From NCBI GenBank assembly GCA_026686845.1, contig JAIVEN010000014.1, positions 33,750,001 through 33,814,000 of the forward strand: DNA of 64,000 bases, written 5' to 3'. The notes under the pieces were generated by a model. The model was not told the DNA's origin and made no database searches. It saw only the letters and a program-made list of their open reading frames with translations. Origin of the DNA: Adenanthera pavonina. Its lineage: Eukaryota; Streptophyta; Magnoliopsida; Fabales; Fabaceae. Positions 10,062 through 22,312 of this stretch are shown one piece after another (position 1 is the first letter of the stretch; the number at the start of each line of letters is the position of its first letter). Made by a program: the position numbers and the translations under genes.

Positions 10062-11967
10062 ATGGCTGGTTTTGGAGAGAACAAACTGCCACAGGGGAAC
10101 AATTTCAACAGACCTCCAGGCTTCAATGGTGAACACTATGCGTACTAGAAGATGAGGATACAGATTTATCATCAATCCATAGACCTAGATATCTAGTCTG
10201 TTATACAGGAGGGTGACTTTGTGCTAAAGAAAATGCAAAATGATGGCACATATAGAAAGAAGCCAGAAGCAAAGTGGGATGGTGTGGATAAGTGAAGAGT
10301 CCTGCTAAACTTCATGGCAAAGCACTCCTTGGTCAGTGAACTTTCACAAAACGAATTCTTCAGAGTGTCAGATTGTAACACAGCAAAGGAAATGTGGGAT
10401 GCTCTGGAGATTGCTCATGAAGGAACCAAGGGAGTCAAGGAGAACAGGTTCAGCTCTCTCACAGCTGAATATGAAGCCTTCAAGATGAACAATGGTAAGT
10501 CCATTAAAGAATTTCAAATTAGTTTTACTCACATTATTAATCATTTGGCAGCTTTGGGAAAAAGCTATACACCAAGAGAGCAAGTATGTAAAATACTCAG
10601 AGCTCTACCCAAAGAATGGCAACCGAAAGTGACAACTATTGAAGAAACAAGAGGAGAATCATATCAATCTGTCACTGCATTGTTTGGAAGTCTTCCTGAA
10701 CATGAAGGGAGACTAGATCTTCTGTGGGAGCAGCAAAACAAAGGAAAAATGCTTATGTTTAAAGCTACTACATCACATAGCTTAGAAGATGATGATACTG
10801 ATGATGAAAGTGATAATAACAGCAGTGATGATAAGGAGGATGAGCTAAAAGAGTTGACCATCAGATTTGTAAAATTCCTCAAAATAAAAAAGAAGGAGCC
10901 TCAGGAACAAAAGCACTCTTACCATGCAAATAAGTTGAAGTACCAGTCAAAGAAACAAGGAGGAAGATATGTAGAAAAGAAAAGTGAAAAAGCTAAAGTG
11001 GCATATACCTTTGCAATCTGGGGCAATAGTTCAAATGAAGATGATGAGGATACCTATTCATGCTTGATGGTACTATCCAATGATGAGGTATTGAATTTTG
11101 ACTCTGAATCTGATTCTAAATTCTCTGTTGATAAGTTGCAAGTTGCTTACAATGAAATGCATGATGAAATGATTAGATTAGCTAAAGAACTTGCACTCAA
11201 TAAAAAGAAAGTGATTTCCTTAGAAAATGATTTGCAATTTGAAAAGACTGAAAATGAATCACTTAAACAGAAAATAAATGATTTAGAAAATATCTGTAAA
11301 ACCCACACACACACTTCCTCTTGTGTTACATGTGATATATTAAATAAAGAAAAAGAAGGAATTGACTAGAGTAATAGCCAATTTCACCCAAGAAAAGGAT
11401 AAGTTGAATATTTCACTTGGCAAACAAAATTCTAAGTTTGACAAGTTAGGTGCTGGCTATAGGAGTGAGTCCAAAGGGAAAAATAAATCCTGTTTGAAAT
11501 TCTTTATGCCTAATGTAATACCTAGCTCACCATCATGTACATATTGTGGTAAAAATGGTCATATTGCTTATCTGTGCAGCATAAGGAAAAATGGTTTGAG
11601 TAAAAGCATGAAATGGATTCCAAAGAATATCACTAACCCTCCTGGACCCAGAAACAAGTAGGTACCAAAATTTTCTTCTAGTGTTTCATGTATACATAAC
11701 CAATCCAAGAAGAAAGAGTACATTGATGCAAGAAAGAGGATGCTGAAAAGGAAAGCTTCTCAAAACTCCAAAACTACAACCACAAATCACATGGAGAAGC
11801 ACTGGAAGCAATTCTCTCACTCATCTCAAGGAAGCAACTCAAATGGAAACCATTCTACTGACCTTGAGAAGAGAAAGAGCAGAAATTCAAGAGGCATTGA
11901 CATGTATGCAGAAAGAAGACATGAGGAATACTACACTGCATACAAGCCAAGAATAACAAGGAAATAA
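10062..11967 (+). pseudogene. SIRE/Maximus-like Copia gag
   Basis: Gag begins at the ATG at 10062, 40 bases after the primer binding site, with RPPGFNGEHYAY. The main open stretch (10314-11369) encodes the conserved gag core, including AKEMWDALEIAHEGT and LRALPKEWQPKVTTI. An acidic DDDTDDESD linker and a lysine/glutamate-rich coiled coil follow. A frameshift lies near 11360. The zinc knuckle CTYCGKNGHIAYLC (11537-11578) has C-x2-C-x4-H-x4-C spacing. The frame continues through a TAG at 11659-11661, before VPK, to 11967. At least four stops sit where relatives have tryptophan (AY*K, DI*SV, DK*RV, NK*VPK). The protease and pol expected next are missing. Confidence 0.85.
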
Positions 11968-13639
11968 TCTTTGGTAACCTCTTATCCTTACCCCTTTCAA
12001 TTATTACGTTATATATATAATTGGGTAAGATTGAACTCTAGTCCCATATGTAATGAAAAATGTTCAAACTGACCTTTAGTGGACCCAAGTCAAAAAAGGT
12101 ACCAAAGAAAGAAAAAGGATTTTCCCTCTTGCTTTTGCAGGTACTCCCTAAGCTAAATGGTGAAAGCCTTATAAAGATGGAGTATCTGATGCACTCAATT
12201 AGAATCATACTGAAAAAGGAAGAAATTAGCTATTAACCAAATTGGTTTGTAAGTGTTTAACAAATTTTCATATATATGCTTGGTTGATGCTATTATTTGA
12301 GGTTATTAAAATAAAGTATGGTCCTTGTTCAAATGATGAATTATTTGAATATGATAGTGCTTACTGAAAAGTTCAGTATATGCACAAGTCCATTTCTTTA
12401 TTTGTATAACTAAACTTGTGTACTTTTAAAATTCCCCTTGTATACTGATTTTGATTTAAGCTACTATCTGAAAAGCATGTGTATTTGAATAAATACTCAT
12501 ACTTGGGGGGAGCATGTAAATTTGCACGTAAAAGTTCTTAAAAGATCATTCTGATTTTAAAAGAAAAACTTGAATCATAATACCCATATCATGTACTGAT
12601 TGACTGAACATGCTTATTTGATGCATTATGCTTTCTTGATTTTATCATTATGAAATGCATAGGTTGAGGGGGACCATTTTCTGAAATTAAGCTGTTTATG
12701 CTTTAACTTACCTCATTTTACTAAGAGTTTAGTTGCTTAGCTCTAATATGCTAAAGGGAGCAATGATGTTTCAACATCTCTCCTTGATCATAAAGGAAGA
12801 AGGTAACAACTCTTCAAATTTGAGATACCTCTTGTGATGCTTGAATATCATGATCATCTTGACAAGAAGCATAATAACATTTGGTATCATAATATTTTTC
12901 AAGCAACAAGTGATATTAGTTTGAATATCACTATCCATTGGTATCGATTTTGAAAATGATTGGTAACAATTGGTATCAATTTTGATATCAGTAAAAATTA
13001 ATATAATCTAAACATGCTGTGCATAATAAGTTTTGATGGTAATTTACATTTCAGTCTGTGTTTTTCTATGTGCTTGAAACACCCCAGATATCTATACTTA
13101 CTAGTACAACCTTACAAATAAGGGGAGAAGAAATACTTGTTATTCTTCAAACATTTTTGTTGATGTCAAGTAGGGGGAGAAGTGTGAAAAATATACATAT
13201 GCTTAATCTGGAATTATCTGAATTAAACTGCATTATATGTGTTAATCATTTATTAAGCATATTTTTCAAAAATGACATCTCTCTGACTTTTAATTGGAAG
13301 TGGTGGTTGAGACTCAATAATGATGAATCACAAGGAATTTCTTGCATTGTGAACACTATAGTTGATTATGGAGGTGGAATTATGAAGGCAGAATTTGAAG
13401 AACCGTTGAAGGCGCTTTGAACTCAAAAAGCTTTGTAAAATTTTAGAATTTAAGTGTATTGTATTGCATGCTCATGGCTAGGGGACAATATGTATTGAAC
13501 GAAGTTAGAAGCATATTATGTATTATGTATTGAATTTTTTAAAGTGAATGGAGTATCAATTTCCCTATTCAATGTTGTTTCATTCCTAATTTTGATTTTC
13601 TAAAGTGTCAATTGTACTCAAAATAGGATTATGTTTACA
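11968..13639 (+). other. 3' noncoding part of the SIRE-like element, pol missing
   Basis: No protease, integrase, RT or RNase H motif is visible in any frame. Purine tracts with GGGGGAG or GGGGGA occur at about 12503-12512, 12667 and 13170-13180 (AGTAGGGGGAGAAG). Such tracts are common in the region before the 3' LTR of SIRE/Maximus elements and may include the polypurine tract. No LTR start of the TGTTGAATC type follows, so the 3' LTR is missing or unrecognisable. An open stretch at 13058-13420 shows no known motif and I do not call it a gene. Confidence 0.4.
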
Positions 13640-13984
13640 ATTAAAATTGTTGCCTATACATGCTATATATACAATTTAAAAATGTTATCCATTGAGGGTT
13701 TAGGAAACATTTATAAAATGTACTTAATGTAGGCAACATTTAAAAGTTGCAATAGGTTTACTATATAAATGTTGTCTATTCTCGTATTGTAGGCAGCAAT
13801 TTTCATAAACAAGCAACAGTTTTAGAAAAGTGTAGTTAAAGATTATCAAAAACTATTGCCTATAACAATAGGTAACACTAGATTAGACACTACTTGAAAA
13901 ATGTTGTCTATACTTTTAGGCAACAATTTTCATATCTATAACAACATTTTTCAATTGTTCTAATAAAGCAAAAATGATGTAGTG
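13640..13984 (+). mobile_element. CACTA-type transposon terminus with subterminal repeats
   Basis: The segment carries many short repeats of the form GTTGCCTATA/TAGGCAACATTT in both orientations, typical of CACTA subterminal regions. It ends in TGTAGTG at 13978-13984. An internal CACTACTTGAAAA at 13888 matches the usual CACTA start. The piece between them (97 bp) could be a tiny deletion derivative. No 3-bp duplication was found, so the left boundary is approximate. Confidence 0.5.
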
Positions 13985-13987
13985 GCA

Positions 13988-14119
13988 AGGATGAAAGTAG
14001 ACCGTGCAGCTGAACTTGCAATGATGGAAATAGAACATGCAGCAAAATGTGCACAACTTGAGCATAAGATTGAACAAATGCAGCTGAAGGTGGAATTTAT
14101 CTTGGCTTCTTACCATTAG
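13988..14119 (+). pseudogene. Coiled-coil C-terminal coding remnant, unrecognised
   Basis: An open plus-strand stretch directly follows the CACTA terminus. It encodes MKVDRAAELAMMEIEHAA and then CAQLEHKIEQMQLKVEFILA, an amphipathic coiled-coil pattern. It ends at a TAG directly followed by GTATTTAT. If that TAG was a CAG, this is a normal exon end with a CAG|GTATTT splice donor. A further exon-like piece, bounded by a TTTTCAG acceptor and a GTATGT donor, lies at about 15118-15160. The content is reminiscent of coiled-coil tails of plant transposon proteins, but I cannot name a family. Confidence 0.35.
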
Positions 14120-15501
14120 GTATTTATAAACTTTCCATATATTTTATTTTCCATTGTTTCATGAATTTCATTATGTACGTTTCATGAACTTTCTCCATGT
14201 TTTATGTATGTTTCTTGTATATCTGCCTAGAGGAGACTAAAATCTATTAGTATTGGTAAGAAATGAGAATTTCAATTGAATAATTTATTAAGGGACATAT
14301 GTACCTTTGATGATGTGAACTTTACTTGAAGGTTTAATTGAATTATTGTCAATGTCTATTTCAAATTCAAGATAATTCTTTTGTAACATAGCTTTTGTTA
14401 TTCTTGTCCCTTAATAGGTAGAACTTGAGAATTTTGTGTAAAATGTTGGTGGATATATGTAAAGACATATGCATACAAGAATGACTGATAAGAATACATT
14501 AAGATATAATATATATTTTGTTCATTTGGTTTTATGATTAATATTTGAGTGCATTGGTTGAGTTTCAAAGTCTATAGATTGTGTGCGCTTTAAATCTTCA
14601 TAATTTAGAGTATAAACTTTTATCTAATCAAAATACCCCACAAGCATTTAGAAGAAATTGAATTTGTTTGGTGATTTATGACATTTAGTGATAATATGGT
14701 CTATCAAGGTGTTGTGAATTTAATTTGTTTTATATTTAAACCCTAGTAATCATGATAATGATCATTGTCATCATAGTTTATGATTATAATTCATTTATGT
14801 TAATGTCTCTAAGTTAAAATCTGGTGTTTTGAATTGTAACATTTATTGGTTTTTATGATTATGATTCATTTCTATCATTGTTTCTAAGTTATAATCTTGG
14901 GAAATTTTGAATTTGGTGTTTTGAATTATAACCTTGGTTGGTTTTCAGTCCAAGAGTCTAAATTGTATATAGGTAATAGTTGATTGAATATGTAGGAGTC
15001 TAAATTCTGATTTAGTCTGTGTTCTTGATCTTGTCTTTAAGTGATCCTTTGACATAGGTAATACTTTATTCAATATGTAATAAGCTAACTTATACTTGAA
15101 CTTGTTAACTTTTCAGGGACAATCTCATAAACTTGCCACCGCATCTAATCCTACTGCAAGTATGTACTGAAGGAAGGGACAAGCAACCCTAGATAGTCTA
15201 GCTATATAAATATTTATATTTTCCAAGCACATTCATATTTTGTTGACATAGACAACTCTAGATAGTTTAGCTATATTTTGTTAATATAGATTAGACTTTT
15301 GAGCAATATATATTGGATTATTTAGCTAATTTATCTATGTAAATATTATTTGAATTATATGTTACAAGTTCTAATTTTAATTGTATTAGTTATTTCTTTT
15401 TTTTTTTTCATTTCAATCAATTCAAGGATAAACAAATTACAAGTAATATTGTTGCTAAAAGCTCATTTAACAAAAATCTTACTTTTCAATGATGACTTTG
15501 T
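14120..15501 (+). other. AT-rich, possibly intronic sequence
   Basis: No coding motif is seen here. If the flanking coding remnants belong to one gene, 14120-15117 would be an intron. It begins GTATTT and ends in a pyrimidine-rich tract with TTTTCAG. A homopolymer T run lies at about 15399-15408. Confidence 0.25.
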
Positions 15502-15916
15502 CACTACCAAATAGTATATATAGTCACTAAAAATGTACTTTTAGCAACAACTTGATGTTGTTGATGAAAATGGATGATCACCGACGATAATAAAGTTGCT
15601 GTTAATTATACGTACTTTTGACGATGACTATCATTGTTGCCGTTGAAATAAAATGTTTAATGATGACTATAGTCATCATTGAATGTAGATCTTTAGCGGT
15701 AGCAAGCTTTTGGCAACAACTTTTTATGTTCTTTGGTGACAACGTTTGTCCCCACCATATGTGTGCTTTTGGCAGTGACCATTTTGTTCCAGTCATAAAC
15801 ATTTGATGATGGGACTTGTAGCTGTGACTTGGTGTTGACAAAAATTGCTCCCTTAAAACATTCAGTGATGACTTTTGAACTTTAGGTGACGACAAAAAGT
15901 CAATTTGTTGGTAGTG
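15502..15916. mobile_element. Short non-autonomous CACTA-like element (415 bp)
   Basis: The unit starts CACTACCAAA and ends TTTGTTGGTAGTG, giving inverted terminal repeats of CACTACCAA. The interior is rich in GATGACT/AGTCATC repeats in both orientations, including a palindromic GATGACTATAGTCATC near 15661, and it encodes nothing. No matching 3-bp duplication is evident (TGT before, TAA after), so the ends may have mutated. Confidence 0.6.
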
Positions 15917-16679
15917 TAATCAAAATGATATACATTCTCCTTAGGTAGGATAAGGCCTGATTGAGTTTTATGGTATTAAATTATTTTTGTATTTTCCTAA
16001 TAAAATTACAGTAATTCTATGAACTCCAACAACGATGGTAGTGCAATTGAAGGTGACCATATGGTGAGCTTCTCTGCGCTAGGAATAAAATCCAAGTGAT
16101 AAATTGGAATAGAATACTGCATTCAAATGTCTTTTTTTTGTACATATTACATTCCAATTTTTGGTTCATCTTCATCCAGATATCAATCCCTCAAATTTAC
16201 TTTGCGTATTTTCTTTATGGCTTTATGATTGATGGTTAAATAATGAAGTCCCATTATGCCATTTAAATTAATTTAAAGTTTTGGACAAAGATGAAGACTT
16301 TTCCTTTTTTCACCTTCTTCAAACAATTTCTAATCTTCTAAGCAAGTTTACAGGGAAAAAAACAAGAAGAAATAGACAAATTTGAAGCATTAAACAAAGA
16401 GATAGGCAATGTAAATGTGGTGAATGGTAATACTATGAACACTATCTTTTAGTATTCTCTTTTTCTTTTTCATTTGTAATGAAGATTTTAAAATTGTAAA
16501 AGTAAATGAAATAGTGAGTTTTGTATTCTTGCTATTTTTCTTACTGCCTTATATTTTACTTTTTCAATTTTTTTTTGCCTAGCCTTATATTTTTCGTTGA
16601 TATAGTTGCATATATAACGTTAACAAATTAAGTCATTTCTTATCATGAAAGTAGGCTAGCAACCTTCCAAAGGGATAGT

Positions 16680-17207
16680 TAGGGTTGCACAATTTAGCCC
16701 GGTGTCCGGTTGGGCAGGTCCAGCCAAGCCACATCAAGCCTGGTCAAGGTTAGAACTAGGCACCCTAACCCCAGCCCGGCCTAACCTATATATATATATA
16801 TTTTAATTATTTTATATATCTTAATTAATTTTGTAGAATTTTTGTTCTTTATGCATCTAATATAATATATTTACTATGTAAATATTATGAAAAAATTTTA
16901 AGATTTTAATGTTTCAAATTTTTTTAAATTTTGAATTAATTTTTTAACTTAATATTTATGTAAAAATAATGTATAATGGTTAAATATTCATAAATTTTGA
17001 AAAATTTTATTTTTTTCTAAGATTATTTTTTAAGAAAATCTATTTTTAAGTATAAATAAGTATATTTTTTATTATTAAATAATTTTTTTATTTTTATTTT
17101 TTTAAAAATATATATATATATTATTGGGCCAGACTAGTATTGGCTCGAAGCACATAGGGCCGGGCATTAAGCAGGGGTAAAACCCGGCCCAGCCATGATC
17201 ACCCCTA
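16680..17207. mobile_element. hAT-type MITE (528 bp) with 8-bp TSD
   Basis: The element begins TAGGGTTGCAC and ends in the complementary CACCCCTA. The inverted ends extend into GCCCGG/CCGGGC-rich segments. It is flanked by a perfect 8-bp duplication GGGATAGT at 16672-16679 and 17208-17215, the length used by hAT transposases. The centre is extremely AT-rich and the ends are GC-rich. It has no coding capacity. Confidence 0.93.
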
Positions 17208-17371
17208 GGGATAGTGATATGGGTGCATATAAACTTTTCATCCATTATGTTCATAAAACCTTCCTCCAAATTCAATTTTACATTGATTTAGTGCTAAATG
17301 AAGCTCTCCATGGTAGAACACAAAATGGGAATATAGGTATAACAAATTTAGATACATATTATATCATCTAA

Positions 17372-19663
17372 TGTAACACTCTATTACAACATAGCTCCAT
17401 ACTCACTAAAAATTTAAAAAATTGGCCAAATCAAACCAAAACAAGAACATCAGAGTGTGGCACTGTGGCCTCAACAGTGCCGCTGCGGCGTGAAAGCTCT
17501 TAGGTTCCAAAATTTTGCAAACAGAGTCGAGTAGTGTCGCGGCCTGGCTTCTAGCGCTAGGCGTCCCTTGCTGATACTATATCAGCAAATTTCAAGTTTT
17601 TGGGGTGAACTTCCGACACACAAAACTTTATATTCCAACATCCGATTGACCTGATTCCAAATACTACAAATCAACATCCGATTGACCTGGCTCCCACATA
17701 TTGGCATTTGGACACACAGACACTTACTTTAACAATAATGGCCTATATCAGGGTCCAAATAATCATCACACTCATACAACCATTCATGATTATATTCATT
17801 CCACATCATCATATAATCATACACCACATCCAAACATCATCACATAGCATACATAACTTCACTCCTAGGATAGCCATATAATACATAAACATTCAACTTT
17901 ACTTGGCATAATACATAACATAGATAATACACATACTACCGTAACTTGAATATTCTCGATACCAGAGAGGTTATGATTTCTTTGTCTTCTCCAGATTAGT
18001 GCCAAAGTCTTCACCTGAAATTTTAGTTATGGAAGGAGGGTGTGAGACAAAGTCTCAGTAACCGGGAACACACATACAGGCAACTTATATATATAAATAA
18101 TCCATACAATAATGTATATGGTGCAATGAAAGTAAAAGGAGATGGTATACATGTTCTCCCTCGTACATGGCTAGAACCATGGACTAGCGTCATAATAGGA
18201 CATTTTCCAAAAGGTGATTTCCTTCCAACAGCCGATGAAGATTGATTCTAGAATATTATCAAGCTCACCTCACACTAGTGTAACCGGCCAAAGGTAACAC
18301 TAATGTTTGGACCATGGTTCTCCTTCCCTTAGATCACCTGGAATTTGTAGTGATTTAGGGAATGTGCAGTCCACTACCTTTTGGCTCTCTAGGCCATGGG
18401 AGAGGATTTAGTGGTAGGGATCCCTCCCTTATTTTACTATATTATATATATATATCATCATATTATATCATATCTCACCATCACCACCAAATCCACCATT
18501 CTCACAATGCTCATGTGGTGATTGTTCATGTCATGCTAACATGCCTCTAAACAAGTATATTATCATCATGATCATCATCATGGTCATGCTAACATGCAAT
18601 GGTATGGGGATACCACAAAATCATACATACACATCATGCTCGTCATATACAAATAACCGTATACATACCACGATATATATAGAAAACCATATACATACAC
18701 AAACAATATCTTAGTATGAACAAGAACATGTATATATACACACACACATATATATATACCAACATATAATACATATAATAAAAACACTCAGTTACCTTAA
18801 GTTGTCAATACTACACACACGGGGATCCCATAAGCTTCTTGGATTGTCAACCACGACTTGCACTGCTCTAATCAACTAAACAACCACTACAATATCATAA
18901 TATTTTCAATTAACATGTAGTATAATTATTCAAAATCCATAATTCAACCAATTATACTTAACCCAAGGTTCTAACAATATAACTACACACTAATAAGCTC
19001 TAATTAACCATCCATATCATAATCATCCTCATACCTCTAAGATTCCCAACTTAATCAAAAACAACCTAAGGTTAGGCATAAATCATACATACTCCCTCTA
19101 AAACTCATACTCAAGCATCATTAACACTAAATAATACCTCATTAATCACATTACATCCATTTAAATCGGTAGGATTCGGCCATATCGGAACCTCTATGTA
19201 TATATCTGAAAAATCACCAAAAAAACTGAAGAAAATTGGGAAGGGAGAAGCAAAAATAACTTACCAACAATTAATCAAGCTTCATAGATCCAGAAATCAT
19301 CTCCCAAGACCAGAATCTTGAACCCTAGTAGAGCCTCCTTCTTTCCCTCTCAATTTTTCTTTCATTTTCTTCATTTGAAACTCGTCTGATATAAACAAAT
19401 TTCTAAACTCTCGCTATGACGTCAGTAAGTTCATCATGGTGCAAGTGCTCTTAGCCCAGAAAAATTTGAAATAGCTCAAGTATCTCACCGCGGCATGGCC
19501 CTGCACCTCGCTACGTCATGGCCCTTTTCTGTTTCAAATTTCAGCTTTTGTCCAGCTTGGATCCTTTCTCCGGTCTTGGTTCCTCTGATCCTGCACATAT
19601 TATCAAGTACACTTCCCATTAGTTTGAGGTTAAGTTCAAGATAGTGTATTGAGGGTTGTTACA
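17372..19663 (-). mobile_element. Ty3/gypsy solo LTR (2292 bp)
   Basis: The unit starts TGTAACACTC and ends GGGTTGTTACA, flanked by a perfect TCTAA duplication at 17367-17371 and 19664-19668. No protein motif lies inside. Orientation is inferred as minus because GTGTGAGACAAAGTCTCAG near 18040 matches a similar block in the minus-strand LTRs at 38073, 43734 and 58880. A GA-rich leader after a TATA-like GTTTATATC also lies on the minus strand near 19395. An 18-bp direct repeat (CAACATCCGATTGACCTG) occurs at 17637 and 17672. Confidence 0.9.
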
Positions 19664-19849
19664 TCTAACACCAAAAGAGTTTGTGGTATTATTATACATG
19701 GTCATACAAAACATTGCATATATAGTATTAGAATTTATTAGGTTTATTCTGTTCGACCTTATCGGCCATAACATTATTAGGCATTATCCTATACCATATG
19801 TCAAATAACGTGTAGGAAACATGTGAGGAATTAAAAACTTGAGGAATAA

Positions 19850-20734
19850 GGATGAAAAACTAGAGGGAAAAATTTGGAGATATATATGGAATTAGCTGGA
19901 GGTTCCACAACGTGTTAAAATCTTTTTTATGGCTTGCTACTAATGATAGATTGCTTATAGTAATAGAAAAAAGTGGATTAATAATGCTGGGATACGTGAA
20001 TTGTGTAGTGCAGAGGAGGAAACTGCTTTACATTCCTTCGGAGATTGCCATAAAGCTGTGGTAGTTTGGAGAAACTTGCTTATGGAAGGTAATGATTCAA
20101 ATTGCTTCACTGGCACCATTAAAGAATGGATAGAAAATAACCTGGAAAGAGCAGTTAGAGGTGGAGTGCAAGATAAATGCCCTGCAAATTTTGGAGTGGC
20201 TTGCTGGCTAAAATGGAATTGGTGAAACAGAGCTATTTACAGAAAATTTTCATAGGCCTAGGAATCCACATCTCCTCATAAGGCATTTTCTTCAAGAATT
20301 TGAAATAGAGAAGGGACCTCAGCAAGTATTGCAAGATAGTAGAAAGCAACAATTAATAAGTTGGGAATTTCCCAAACAAGGAAGGATCAAGTTAAATATA
20401 GATGGAGCTGCTAAAGAGGGCAACAATAGAGCAGGATGCGATAGGCTTATTAGAAATGAGCAAGGTAAATGCATTGACAGCTGAACTTTGGGGACTTGTA
20501 GATGGCTTGGAGGTGTGTTGGAGTTTGGATTGTAGAAGTATACAGGTTGAGAGTGATTCGAAGTTACTTGTTGAAGCCTATAAGAAGAAGGAGAGCGTCA
20601 AACGATGGAAGGCACATCTAAGTTAGTTGTGTTTACCACGCCGAGTAGTCATTTAAGTTCGTTGTTTGTTTTATTATGTAATTTTTAGTTGTGTTAGTCC
20701 TTGGGACTCCATTTGTTTAGCCAAAAAAAAAGGT
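19850..20734 (+). pseudogene. 3' end of an L1-type LINE: zf-RVT and RNase H region, broken
   Basis: Plus-strand fragments in several frames encode LEVPQRVKIFLWLATNDRLL and then a zinc-binding region with ELCSAEEETALHSFGDC, the zf-RVT domain found after plant LINE reverse transcriptases. An RNase H domain follows from about 20390. Its pieces are KLNIDGAAKEGNNRAGC (first catalytic Asp), ALTAELWGLVDGLEVCW (Glu) and IQVESDSKLLVEA (Asp). The piece is 5' truncated, as usual for LINEs, and has multiple frameshifts. A 3' UTR-like stretch ends in a short poly(A) at about 20722-20731. No TSD was identified. Confidence 0.75.
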
Positions 20735-22006
20735 TTGTCACTGAGAGAAAGCTGAACTTGCGATTTCATGTTTTCTAAATACACTTCTTTTTTAAGTCAA
20801 TGTGCTCTAAATATTTTATATTGGGAGAATAATAGTTATGGACCAAAATCTGGAATTAATTTCAATAATAAAACAAAACTTTGCAAATCAATAATGGACC
20901 TAATTAAGGTCCTTTATTCATTAGAAAATTACTGAAATACTTTTAATCAGAGTGAAATATGATAAGACAAGTGTCAAACTTAAATGACAATGTAAAATCT
21001 CTATGAATGAGTGTCAAAAACTATGTGTGAGAGTTGAAATTTGTAAATGAATTTTGTTTGCCAGTGTGAAATGTGAAAAGTTAAGTATCAAATTTGTAAT
21101 ATAAAATTGTAGAAAATAAGTGTAAAAAATTGGTATAATAGTTGAAATTGTAAGTGAATTTTCTTAGAAGATTCCCAATTTTTGACACTAATATTTTATA
21201 ATTTTAAATATTCATCTTCCCTCATTTCACATTGATTCTTAAGATATTTAGTAATTTTGGTTTCATATATATATATATATATATATCTATCTATCTTTTG
21301 AGGTTTGATGTCTGTTATAAAATAATTGATATATATATATATATTAATTGTTTTCCAACGTCACCTTGATGTTGTTCTTGAAATGTGTCAAATAAAAAAA
21401 TGCAAATAATCCGTACATATACGTAGAAGAGATACTCAATTATATCAACATCATATTTTATCTTTTTTTTTTAAAAAAAAATAGAAGTAATGGAGTTGAG
21501 AAATATGGCATTTCCGAGTTTCAAATTTTCTCAAAAATAATAAAAAATACAAAAGTTGAATAAATAAAAAAAAGAGAAATTCAAACTCAAAAAATATTTT
21601 GGTCTAATTAAAGCATAATATATTTTTTGCAAAAAAAATTAAAACATAATTTATCTCAAAAAATAAAAAACTTAAAGTACTTGGCCTTCCTTATATTCTT
21701 TATGTTCAATTTCCCAATAAATTGTTGCTACATGGTTTTTTTTTAACACCTCATCATTTAACCTTCTAACTCTGTTAATCTACGGTTATCTATTGAATCA
21801 AACTCTATAAACAAAAAAGATGTCAAAAGCCTATTTTGCAACCATGAGCACGTGGTTCTGGTTGGTGCATTTTACAGCCATAGATTGATCCAAAAGGATA
21901 TATTTTCCTAGCCGTGAATTCTATCAAGGAGATTGATAATTTCTCAGCCAAAATTTGACAAAGAAGGATAATTCACACTGTAGCTTTCATTGAAATTCAA
22001 CGACAT
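20735..22006. other. AT-rich intergenic sequence with dinucleotide repeats
   Basis: No coding or structural motif is seen. (TA)n tracts lie at about 21267-21286 and 21331-21345, with long A and T runs around 21462-21482. Two near-repeated lines at about 20950-21180 (GTGTCAAA...ATGTGA...GTTGAAAT) suggest a local duplication. Confidence 0.6.
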
Positions 22007-22009
22007 TAA

Positions 22010-22309
22010 TGCCCTATTTGGTTTATAAAAGTGTTTTTGATAGAAATGGAAGTAAAGAAAAAAGTGGAAATGAGATTTAAAAATATGGTATGACCATTAA
22101 AGTATGACATAATTTTTATTTAATATATATTAATATTATTAAAAGTCCAAAATGCTCTTATTAAAAGTCCATCATGGAAGATAAGGAAGTGAGTTCCATC
22201 ATTTTTTCTGGAATTGGCTTCCTTCAAAAACGCACCAAATATTTCTTTTACTTATTTTTGCTTTCGTTACTGTTTCCTTGAAAAGAGTTCCGTCGTACCA
22301 AACGCAGCA
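22010..22309. mobile_element. Probable PIF/Harbinger-like MITE (300 bp)
   Basis: The left end TGCCCTATTTGG matches the complement of the right end (TGCTGCGTTTGG) at 9 of 12 positions. A TAA lies immediately outside each end (22007-22009 and 22310-22312), the target size and sequence used by PIF/Harbinger elements. The interior is noncoding. A short TSD and short TIR make chance possible. Confidence 0.45.
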
Positions 22310-22312
22310 TAA

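Noticed and set aside
13058..13420. 120-codon open frame in the 3' region of the SIRE-like element
   Set aside because: No motif, no homology I recognise and atypical composition for a protein. It lies in the purine-tract 3' noncoding zone.
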